Source: Lentisphaeria bacterium
Lineage (GTDB): Bacteria > Verrucomicrobiota > Lentisphaeria > Victivallales > Victivallaceae
Direction of reading: 5' to 3'
Length of the DNA stretch: 7,649 nucleotides
NCBI GenBank assembly: GCA_900768515.1
Contig: CAAGDG010000191.1
Span: 1 to 7,649 of the forward strand
Shown: piece after piece, positions 1 to 5,509 of the stretch
Numbering within the stretch: the first letter of the stretch is position 1
How the letters are laid out: each line of letters starts with the position of its first letter
Made by a program: the position numbers and the translations under genes
The notes under the pieces: model-generated
Seen by the model: the letters and a program-made list of their open reading frames with translations, nothing else
Told to the model about the DNA's origin: nothing
Database searches by the model: none

Positions 1-148
1 CACCCCGGAGGAGATGGCCGAACAGGTGGAACGGCTGCTGCGCGATCCCCGAACCGCCGCCGCCATCGGCGCGGCCGGCCGTGCCCGCTGCCTCCGCAGC
101 CACACCCACGACCGGCGGACGGAGGAGCTGCTCCGGCTTCTGAAGTAA
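1..148 (+). CDS. C-terminal fragment of a probable glycosyltransferase (5' end outside window)
   Basis: Reading from base 2, an open frame of 48 codons ends at TAA 146-148, with no start inside the window. The visible residues begin TPEEMAEQVERLLRDP and end TEELLRLLK. This pattern (an acidic PEEMAE helix, then LL.DP, an alanine/glycine-rich helix with GRAR, a basic H-x-H stretch and a final leucine-rich helix) is typical of the last helices of GT-B fold glycosyltransferases of the Glyco_trans_1_2/CgeB-like or GT4 type. In that family the segment follows the nucleotide-sugar binding site and packs back on the N-terminal domain. No catalytic residue is visible, so donor and acceptor cannot be named. 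The gene converges on the minus-strand operon, with 31 bases between the two stop codons. The family call is inference from a short tail; that this is the end of a coding gene is more secure. Confidence 0.6.
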   Translation, partial: TPEEMAEQVERLLRDPRTAAAIGAAGRARCLRSHTHDRRTEELLRLLK

Positions 149-156
149 TCCGCCGC

Positions 157-175
157 GCCCGGGTATGTGTCGGGC
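157..175. terminator. Weak stem-loop between convergent genes
   Basis: GCCCG (157-161) pairs with CGGGC (171-175) around a 9-base loop, in the 31-base gap between the convergent glycosyltransferase fragment and the small membrane protein gene. There is no U-run on either side, so it is not a canonical intrinsic terminator. Its position between two stop codons is the main argument for a role. Confidence 0.25.
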
Positions 176-179
176 AGGT

Positions 180-521
180 TCAGGATTCCGCCGTCAGCGC
201 CGCCACCCCTGCGACGATCGCCCAAAAGACCAGCAACGCCGCATAGATCCTGCCGAACCAGCACAGCAGAATCCGCGGAGCCAGATACGGAAAAATTCGT
301 TGCGCCCGACGTCCCAGCATCGCCGCCAGCAGGGGAAAAACACCGGAAAAGAAGACAAAGCCAACTCCCCAGAGAATCGCTTCCCGGACCACCCGGCGGT
401 CGGCAACTCCCCACAAAAAGCAGAAGATTCCCCAGGAAAACAGGAAACATCCCGCAACCAGCAGGAAAGCTGTTCCGATCAGATATCCCAACAGAGGCAG
501 CATCCGGCGGGTGGGTCTCAT
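180..521 (-). CDS. Small hypothetical integral membrane protein, 113 aa
   Basis: I do not recognise the family. The protein is very hydrophobic: a short basic N-terminus (RPTRRM), a long hydrophobic stretch at about residues 8-39 (one long or two short membrane segments), a basic turn (DRRVVRE, 41-47), a second segment at about 48-69, a basic loop (GRRAQR, 70-75) and a third at about 84-109, rich in Trp and Phe. The positive-inside rule would place the N-terminus and the 70-75 loop in the cytoplasm. I chose the ATG at 521 because GGAG (532-529) lies 7 bases upstream; the GTG at 524, immediately before it, has only 4 bases of spacing. The gene starts 13 bases after the methyltransferase stop and is last in the nagA operon. 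No conserved polar or catalytic motif is visible, so no function is proposed. Strong hydrophobicity together with a fitting RBS supports a real gene. Confidence 0.7.
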   Translation of the reverse strand: MRPTRRMLPLLGYLIGTAFLLVAGCFLFSWGIFCFLWGVADRRVVREAILWGVGFVFFSGVFPLLAAMLGRRAQRIFPYLAPRILLCWFGRIYAALLVFWAIVAGVAALTAES

Positions 522-534
522 CACAGGTCTCCGT

Positions 535-1374
535 TCAGCGGATCCGGGCGCAAACGGAAATTCCGGCGGGCAGTTCCCGGCCGGTGCTTTCCGGAATGGT
601 CATCTCGCCGGAACGGAATTCACAGCGTTTTCCCAGCGCCTCGCGGAGCAGCCGCTCCAGCACCAGGACCGAAAATCCCGGAGAGTGGCAGCTCAGAACC
701 ACGGTGAAGGGACGCTCCGGATTGCACAACCGGACACAACACGCCAGAAGCCGGGGGAGATCCTCCTCGATCTTCCAGACCTGTCCGCTGGATCCCCGTC
801 CGAAAGTCGGCGGATCGAGGGCGATCAGCTCATACCGGGAGTTGCGCCGCAGCTCCCGCTGGACGAATTTGTTGACATCGTCGACGATCCAGCGGATCGC
901 GTCCGGCACGTCGGGGTTGAGCCGCCGGTTCTCCTGCCCCCACTCGACCATGCCGCGGGAGGCGTCCAGGTGACAGACCGAAGCTCCGGAACGGGCCATC
1001 GCCATCGATCCCACCCCGGAGTAGGCAAAGAGGTTCAATGCCCGCGAACCGGGCGCAAGCCCCGACTCCGCCGAACGGAAGAACTCCCAGTTCCGGAACT
1101 GTTCCGCAAAAAAGCCCAGGTGTCCGAATCCGGTCGGCTTCACCTTCAGCCGGAACGATCCCCATTCGGTGATCCACGACTCCGGCAGCGGCCGGGAGAA
1201 CGACCAGCGTCCTCCGCCCGAAGAGTCCCGGGTGAAGACGGCGTCGGCGCGTTTCCACTCCCCTTCCGGCAGCTCCGGCTTCCAGAAGGCGTTGAGCGCG
1301 GGACGGATCAGCCGGTACTCGCCGACCTGTTCCAGTTTTTTCAGATTTCCACTGTCCAGCAGCTGGTATTTCAT
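535..1374 (-). CDS. Class I SAM-dependent methyltransferase, RlmI/RlmK-like (279 aa)
   Basis: Probable cytoplasmic RNA methyltransferase of the Methyltrans_SAM (RlmI/RlmK, YccW/YcbY) group. Visible parts: an N-terminal beta-rich region at about 1-95 with W-x-F and GHLGFFAEQ; SAM motif I ALNLFAYSGVGS (112-123), with the ribose-binding acidic residue in HLDAS (D137); an adenine-side VDDVNKF (164-170, D166); motif IV ALDPPTFGRG (185-194), whose DPP resembles the DPPxF of 23S rRNA methyltransferases; and a motif VI-like VVLSCHSPGF (225-234). C229 sits where 5-methylcytosine enzymes of the RlmI type carry a cysteine. The N-terminal PUA domain of full RlmI (about 396 aa in E. coli) seems absent. 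The start ATG overlaps the nagA stop (ATGA, 1374-1371), with GAGG four bases upstream inside the end of nagA, so translation is probably coupled. The substrate is not shown by the sequence; another rRNA position or a different substrate is possible. Confidence 0.8.
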   Translation of the reverse strand: MKYQLLDSGNLKKLEQVGEYRLIRPALNAFWKPELPEGEWKRADAVFTRDSSGGGRWSFSRPLPESWITEWGSFRLKVKPTGFGHLGFFAEQFRNWEFFRSAESGLAPGSRALNLFAYSGVGSMAMARSGASVCHLDASRGMVEWGQENRRLNPDVPDAIRWIVDDVNKFVQRELRRNSRYELIALDPPTFGRGSSGQVWKIEEDLPRLLACCVRLCNPERPFTVVLSCHSPGFSVLVLERLLREALGKRCEFRSGEMTIPESTGRELPAGISVCARIR

Positions 1375-2561
1375 GATTCCTCGGCACGGTAGACGATCCG
1401 CCCGCTGCGGACCGTCATCAGCGGACGGTTGGTCCGGTGTTCGAAAATTGCAAGGTCGGCCAGCCGGTTCGGCAGCAGCACGCCGCGGTCGTCGAGGTGG
1501 AAGGCCGAAGCCGGATTGATGGTCACCGCCGAAGCCGCCTGTGTATCGGTCAGATGGCCGCAGCTCATCAGGCTGTGCCAGCCGGTGTCGAGCATGGTGG
1601 TGGTCCCGGCAAGGACACTCTGCTCGGTCTGGGAGAACCCGTCGCGGACCCGGATCATCGACGGACCGATCCGGTACTCGCCGTTCGGCATCCCCGCCGC
1701 CATCGTGCAGTCGCTGATTCCGACCAGTTCGTGGGCCGGTTTGCAGCGGCAGGCCAGGTCCACCATGCGCGGATGGATGTGGCGGCCGTCGATGATCAGT
1801 TCCACCGTGACCCGGTTGTCGGTCAGCGCGATGCTGGAAAGCCCCATTTCACGCTGATGCAGAGGCGGCATTCCGTTGAAAAGATGGGTGCAGTGACAGG
1901 CCCCCGCGTCGATCGCCCGCAACGTCTGCTGCTCGTTGGCGACACTGTGGCCCATCGACGGCTTGACGCCGTGGTCCACCAGGAACTCCACCAGTTCGGC
2001 GGAACGGTCCAGTTCCGGAGCGAAGGTCATCACCTTGACCAGCCCCTTCCCCGCGGCGACCAGTTCCCCGGCAAACCCGAGATCGATCGGCACGATCGAC
2101 TCCTGCTGCTGCGCTCCGCGCTTGAAGGGGTTGATGAAAGGTCCTTCAATGTTGATTCCGGAAGCCGCGGCCCCCGGCAGACTTCCATTCATCCGGTCGG
2201 CCAGAAGTTCAAGATTGCGCAACATCTCCTCGTGCGGCGAAGCCACCACGGTCGGGAAGAAGGTGGTGACTCCGCGCTCCGCCAGAATCCGGCTCATCTC
2301 CTCGATCGGGTGCGGCGAAATCTCCACGCTCGAACAGTCAAACCCGCCCGCGCCGTGGATATGCGTATCGATGAATCCCGGCGTCATGTAGGCGTTGTCG
2401 AAACGGAGCACCTCGACCTCCGGCTCCTGCGCAAAGGCGGAGACCCCGCCGACCGCCAGAATGCGCTCGTCCTCACAGAGGACCGCGCCGTTTTCAATCC
2501 GTCGGTCCGGAGTAATCAGATAATCTACGATGTAGAGTCGGCGTGTTCGTTTTTTCATCAT
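1371..2561 (-). CDS. nagA: N-acetylglucosamine-6-phosphate deacetylase
   Basis: Cytoplasmic amidohydrolase that removes acetate from GlcNAc-6-phosphate, giving GlcN-6-phosphate for NagB. The 396-aa length is normal. Key residues: TPGFIDTHIHGAGG with metal-site H67 and H69, GINIEGPFINP (E139), GHS (H204), THLFNGM (H225), REMGL (R236), DGRH (H260) and ISDCTMAAG (D283). The spacing tracks E. coli NagA (E131, H195, H216, R227, H251, D273, as I recall them) with an offset of 8-10 residues. The H-x-H pair suggests a two-metal form as in Bacillus, unlike E. coli. Q151 replaces the His that polarises the substrate carbonyl in E. coli (H143). The frame is open to 2723, but AGGAG (2574-2570), 8 bases before ATG 2561, fixes the start. 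The next gene overlaps the stop. No nagB is in the window. A related deacetylase acting on another N-acyl sugar phosphate is the main alternative. Confidence 0.88.
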   Translation of the reverse strand: MMKKRTRRLYIVDYLITPDRRIENGAVLCEDERILAVGGVSAFAQEPEVEVLRFDNAYMTPGFIDTHIHGAGGFDCSSVEISPHPIEEMSRILAERGVTTFFPTVVASPHEEMLRNLELLADRMNGSLPGAAASGINIEGPFINPFKRGAQQQESIVPIDLGFAGELVAAGKGLVKVMTFAPELDRSAELVEFLVDHGVKPSMGHSVANEQQTLRAIDAGACHCTHLFNGMPPLHQREMGLSSIALTDNRVTVELIIDGRHIHPRMVDLACRCKPAHELVGISDCTMAAGMPNGEYRIGPSMIRVRDGFSQTEQSVLAGTTTMLDTGWHSLMSCGHLTDTQAASAVTINPASAFHLDDRGVLLPNRLADLAIFEHRTNRPLMTVRSGRIVYRAEES

Positions 2562-2574
2562 TCGGCTCTCTCCT

Positions 2575-2594
2575 GGAACCGTTCTCCCGGTTCC
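2575..2594 (-). promoter_or_regulatory. Perfect inverted repeat abutting the nagA ribosome-binding site (candidate operator or leader hairpin)
   Basis: On the minus strand GGAACCG (2594-2588) and CGGTTCC (2581-2575) form a perfect 7+7 bp dyad around the 6-base centre GGAGAA. The nagA Shine-Dalgarno AGGAG (2574-2570) follows with no gap. It lies just downstream of the proposed start point (about 2598), where a repressor operator commonly sits. As RNA it would be a stable hairpin next to the RBS. The repeat is seen directly; the function is inferred. Confidence 0.5.
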
Positions 2595-2604
2595 CGTTTC
2601 CGGT

Positions 2605-2633
2605 AATATAAGCCGTCGCACCGCGCATTGCCA
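2605..2633 (-). promoter_or_regulatory. Candidate sigma-70-like promoter for nagA
   Basis: TATATT (2610-2605) matches the -10 consensus at five of six positions and stands out as AT-rich in a GC-rich region. TGGCAA (2633-2628) is a weak -35 (three of six) at a 17-base spacing. Transcription would begin near 2598, giving a leader of about 37 bases that contains the inverted repeat. It lies in the 104-bp araC-nagA gap, which shows no clear terminator, so read-through from araC is also possible. Confidence 0.45.
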
Positions 2634-2665
2634 CAGCAGGCATGGAAAAAAACGGCATTTCTTTC

Positions 2666-3445
2666 CTATTCGGTGTTGCGGTGTTCTCCGCAGCGGAGAC
2701 GGCGGTACTCGCGGGGCGAACACCCCATCTCCCGCCGGAAACAGCGGCGGAAATAGGCGTCGTCGTTGAATCCCGATTCGAACCCCGCCTCTTTCACCGG
2801 CAGCAGCGGATTCTCCAGCAGCCGGCAGCTGTGGCGAATCCGTTCCCGGTTGATCGCCTCGACGACCGTGCAGCGGAAGTTCCGGCGGAACACCCGCCCG
2901 AGATAGTCGGGATGACAGCCGAGCATCTCCGCCAGCGACGAGGTCGAAATCGACTCTTCAAAGTGAAGCGTGATCTCCTCCATCGCCCGCGCCGCCAGCC
3001 GCTCGGGCGGCGGATTGCCGGAGAGGGGAAGCTCCGCCTCGTTGAGCAGCAGTTCCACCAGCAGATCGGCATTGCGGGAAACACCGTCGCGCTGTTCGGC
3101 CAGCAGCATCATGCAGTAGGCGGCAAACCGCTCCGGGCGGGCCGTCCGGCCGCAGGAGGTCATCCGGTCCAGACGGAATCGCGCCTCTTCATCCTTCGGC
3201 AGAAGATGAACCCAGAAAAATGAAAGCCCGGCCGGATACGCCGACCGACCGCCGTGAAGCCGGCCGGGGCGCAGCAGCAGCCGATCCCCTGTCCGAAGCG
3301 AAAAATCCTCTTTCTCCTCAAAGAGTTCCAACTCTCCGGAAAGGACGTAGATCAGTTCCCAGGAGTCGATCGTCCGGGTCGGATGCCGCCCGTAGCCCCG
3401 GGAAATGAAACGCCCGGCATTGGTCATCTGAAAGTTTCCCGACAT
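2666..3445 (-). CDS. AraC/XylS-family transcriptional regulator (259 aa)
   Basis: A one-component sugar-type regulator. An N-terminal cupin-like sensing domain at about 10-85 shows WELIYVLSGELEL (29-41), a TGDRLLLRPGRLHGG turn with H64, and FFWVHLLP (76-83). The C-terminal double helix-turn-helix occupies about 152-250: the first HTH is SLAEMLGCHPDYLGRVFRR (170-188), and the second ends with the family signature GF-x-D-x-AYFRRCFRREMGCSPREYR (225-247). The ligand is unknown. The open frame runs on to 3775, but that extension would overlap the divergent GH127 gene. I chose ATG 3445 because AGAGGG (3459-3454) lies 8 bases upstream and the cupin then begins normally. It is transcribed away from the GH127 gene across a 127-bp region and sits upstream of nagA on the same strand. 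By the usual logic of such arrangements it probably controls GH127, perhaps also nagA and itself. Confidence 0.9.
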   Translation of the reverse strand: MSGNFQMTNAGRFISRGYGRHPTRTIDSWELIYVLSGELELFEEKEDFSLRTGDRLLLRPGRLHGGRSAYPAGLSFFWVHLLPKDEEARFRLDRMTSCGRTARPERFAAYCMMLLAEQRDGVSRNADLLVELLLNEAELPLSGNPPPERLAARAMEEITLHFEESISTSSLAEMLGCHPDYLGRVFRRNFRCTVVEAINRERIRHSCRLLENPLLPVKEAGFESGFNDDAYFRRCFRREMGCSPREYRRLRCGEHRNTE

Positions 3446-3470
3446 TGCCCACACCCTCTTCCGGTCGGAA

Positions 3471-3498
3471 TTGTCCTGTTTTTCACCCAATTTATCAC
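3471..3498 (+). promoter_or_regulatory. Candidate promoter for the GH127 gene
   Basis: TTGTCC (3471-3476) and TATCAC (3493-3498) each match the sigma-70 consensus at four of six positions, with a 16-base spacer. The start would be near 3505, leaving a leader of roughly 68 bases. The boxes are imperfect, which suits an activator-dependent promoter. It overlaps the candidate araC promoter on the other strand, so the two could be mutually exclusive. Confidence 0.35.
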
Positions 3499-3536
3499 AC
3501 TGGAGAAAGATTGCAAGCCGCACTATCGTAAAACAG
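3476..3536. promoter_or_regulatory. Inverted CTGTTTT / AAAACAG pair in the divergent promoter region
   Basis: CTGTTTT at 3476-3482 is repeated in inverted orientation as AAAACAG at 3530-3536, with centres 54 bp apart (about five helical turns). With neighbouring bases included, 10 of 14 positions agree. The elements flank both candidate promoters, so they could be regulator half-sites. A 7-bp match in a 127-bp AT-richer region can also arise by chance. Confidence 0.25.
3489..3516 (-). promoter_or_regulatory. Candidate promoter for the araC-type regulator
   Basis: On the minus strand TTGCAA (3516-3511) and TAAATT (3494-3489) are separated by 16 bases. The predicted start is near 3482, which leaves a leader of about 37 bases to ATG 3445. 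It lies back to back with the GH127 promoter candidate. Confidence 0.4.
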
Positions 3537-3572
3537 ACGAAGAAACCTCCCGTAACCGGAAAGGATTGAACG

Positions 3573-5441
3573 ATGAAATTGCAACCGCCGCCGATCTGCG
3601 CAGTGCATCCCGTGGACACCGTATTCGCCCCGCGCCAGGCGAAACTCTTTGACGCGACGCTGCCGCGCTCCCTCGAACAGTGCCGCGTCACCGGCCGCTT
3701 CGACGCCTTCCGGCTCAACTGGAAACCGGGCATGCCGAACCGGCCCCACATCTTCTGGGATTCCGACGTGGCCAAGGTGCTCGAAGGAGTCGCCTACGCC
3801 CTGATGCTCGAACCGGATCACCCCGGACTGGCGGAGGAACTCGACCGCGCCGTCGACCTCATCCTCTCCTCCCAGCAGCCGGACGGCTACCTCAACAGCT
3901 ACTTCTCCGGCGTGGAACCCGAACACCGCTGGTGCAACCTCTACAACTGGCATGAACTCTACTGCGCCGGCCACCTGATCGAAGCCGCCGTCGCCCATTA
4001 CAAGGCCACCGGCAACCGGAAATTCCTCGATGGACTCCGCCGCTACGCCGACCTGATCGCCCGGGAATTCGGTCCGGGAGAGAACCAGCGCAAAGGGTAT
4101 CCCGGCCACGAGGAGCTCGAACTGGCGCTCTGCAAACTCGCCGACGCCACCGGAGACCCCAAATATCTCGAACTGGCCCGGTTCTTTCTGGACCGCCGCG
4201 GCACGGAACCGAACTATTTCCTTGAAGAAGCAAAACGGTTTCCCACCGACGCCCACCCTTCGAACATGATCAACCGTCAGGCCCACCAGCCGGTCCGCGA
4301 ACAGCGCGACGCGGTCGGTCATGCGGTCCGGGCGCTCTATCTCTACATCGGAATGGTTGACGTCGCCGACGCCACCGGCGACTCCTCCCTGCTGGAGGCG
4401 GCGGAACGGCTCTTTGAAAGCGTGGCGGAACGCCGAATGTATCTGACCGGCGGCGTCGGCTCGACTCCCATCGGCGAAGCCTTCACCGAAGACTGGAATC
4501 TTCCCAACGACACCAGCTACGCCGAAAGCTGCGCCTCGATGGCGCTGGTCCTGCTCGCCGTCCGCCTCTACAACCTGACAGGGAAAAACCGCTACGCCGA
4601 CGTGCTCGAACAGACGCTCTACAACGGCGCCCTCTCCGGCATCTCCCTCTCCGGAGACCGTTACTTCTACGCCAATCTGCTCGAAGTCAGCGACGCCGGC
4701 TTCTTCCACGGCAACACGCTGCGCGAACGCCAGCCGTGGTTCGGATGCTCCTGCTGTCCGACCAGTTTCTGCCGTTTCCTGCCGCAGATCGGCTCCTTCC
4801 TCTGGTCGGCGGGGAATGGGACGTTCCGCCTCAACATCCCGGCCGCGAACATCTTCGAATCCGGCGGCGTCCGGATCCGGGTCGGCGGCGACTACCCCTA
4901 CGGCAACGTGATTCCGGTCACCATCGAAAAAGGAGGCTCCTTCCGGCTCGCGCTGCGCATTCCGGGCTGGTGCCGCAACTGGTCGCTCTCCTGCAACGGC
5001 GAACCGGTGAATCTTCAGCCGGAGGAGGGCACGATCAGCATCGAACGCGACTGGAATGACGGCGATCAGCTCCGCCTCGAACTGGAGATGCCGGTCGAAC
5101 CGGTCTACGCCCACCCGAAGGTTGCGGCCGACGCCGGCCGTTTCGCGCTGATGCGCGGCCCCCTGGTCTATGCACTCGAAAGTGTCGACAATCCGGCCTC
5201 ACCGGTCCGGATCGCGGCCGATCCCGGCCAGGAGTTCCGGCTGGTTTCCGTTCCCGGGCTGCCGGGCGTCACCGGAATCGCCGGCGCCTGCGCCATCGAT
5301 CCTGAACCCGAGAGCGACGCCCTCTACCGGCGCGGCCGGGAGAACGGGCAGCCCCGCGAAGCGGAGTTCCTGGCAATCCCCTACGCGCTCTGGCAGAACC
5401 GCGGCCCCTCCGAGATGTCGGTCTGGATCCGGAAACGCTGA
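3573..5441 (+). CDS. GH127 family glycoside hydrolase (DUF1680), probable beta-L-arabinofuranosidase
   Basis: A retaining enzyme that removes terminal beta-L-arabinofuranose, for example from hydroxyproline-linked or pectic arabino-oligosaccharides; some family members act on other rare sugars of rhamnogalacturonan II. At 622 aa it is close to HypBA1 of Bifidobacterium longum (658 aa). The catalytic set is complete: E302 in GEAF (acid/base), E318 and C320 in YAESCAS, and C394/C395 in GCSCCP. C394 is the expected zinc-bound cysteine nucleophile. Spacings match HypBA1 closely (E322, E338, C340, C417, C418, from memory). An (alpha/alpha)6 barrel covers about 60-410, with W-x-N-L-YN-WHELY near residues 113-131, followed by beta-sandwich domains. 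No signal peptide is visible, so it probably acts in the cytoplasm on imported oligosaccharides. GGAAAGGA (3558-3565), 7 bases before ATG, supports the start. It is a single-gene unit divergent from the AraC regulator and ended by a hairpin terminator. Confidence 0.92.
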   Translation: MKLQPPPICAVHPVDTVFAPRQAKLFDATLPRSLEQCRVTGRFDAFRLNWKPGMPNRPHIFWDSDVAKVLEGVAYALMLEPDHPGLAEELDRAVDLILSSQQPDGYLNSYFSGVEPEHRWCNLYNWHELYCAGHLIEAAVAHYKATGNRKFLDGLRRYADLIAREFGPGENQRKGYPGHEELELALCKLADATGDPKYLELARFFLDRRGTEPNYFLEEAKRFPTDAHPSNMINRQAHQPVREQRDAVGHAVRALYLYIGMVDVADATGDSSLLEAAERLFESVAERRMYLTGGVGSTPIGEAFTEDWNLPNDTSYAESCASMALVLLAVRLYNLTGKNRYADVLEQTLYNGALSGISLSGDRYFYANLLEVSDAGFFHGNTLRERQPWFGCSCCPTSFCRFLPQIGSFLWSAGNGTFRLNIPAANIFESGGVRIRVGGDYPYGNVIPVTIEKGGSFRLALRIPGWCRNWSLSCNGEPVNLQPEEGTISIERDWNDGDQLRLELEMPVEPVYAHPKVAADAGRFALMRGPLVYALESVDNPASPVRIAADPGQEFRLVSVPGLPGVTGIAGACAIDPEPESDALYRRGRENGQPREAEFLAIPYALWQNRGPSEMSVWIRKR

Positions 5442-5461
5442 CAAAACGTCGCAACAAAGAC

Positions 5462-5499
5462 GTCCCCTCCTCCCCGACCGGAGAAGAGGGGACTTTTTT
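5462..5499 (+). terminator. Intrinsic terminator downstream of the GH127 gene
   Basis: GTCCCCTC (5462-5469) pairs perfectly with GAGGGGAC (5486-5493), with further partial pairing inside, and six T residues follow (5494-5499). It starts 20 bases after the GH127 stop. On the minus strand the same hairpin lies beyond the HlyD-like stop and is followed by a moderately T-rich stretch, so it may serve both convergent genes. Confidence 0.85.
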
Positions 5500-5509
5500 C
5501 CGCGGCGGA

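Noticed and set aside
167..1392. Overlapping plus-strand open frames of 180, 268 and 293 codons
   Set aside because: They run opposite the membrane protein and methyltransferase genes, are Arg/Ser/Pro-rich and carry no domain signature. The minus-strand genes have RBSs, operon overlaps and conserved motifs.
1437..2606. A 389-codon plus-strand open frame opposite nagA
   Set aside because: Antisense to a well-conserved nagA. The product is rich in His, Arg, Gln and Val without recognisable domains; a GC-bias shadow.
2645..2652. A T-run after the AraC-type gene as an intrinsic terminator
   Set aside because: The minus-strand T-run is not preceded by a GC-rich hairpin; the best flanking stem is AT-rich and short.
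2562..2723. A longer NagA starting at 2723
   Set aside because: The extra 54 residues overlap the end of the AraC-type gene and are unlike NagA N-termini. AGGAG sits at ideal spacing before the ATG at 2561.
3446..3775. A longer AraC-type protein starting at 3775
   Set aside because: The extra 110 residues would cover the divergent promoter region and the start of the GH127 gene. The cupin domain and a good RBS both support the start at 3445.
3495..5114. A 539-codon open frame on the minus strand opposite the GH127 gene
   Set aside because: It lies antisense to a gene with complete GH127 catalytic motifs. Its translation is low-complexity (Val, Gly, Ala, Glu, Phe, Asp-rich) with no family motif, as expected from GC-rich codon bias mirrored on the other strand.
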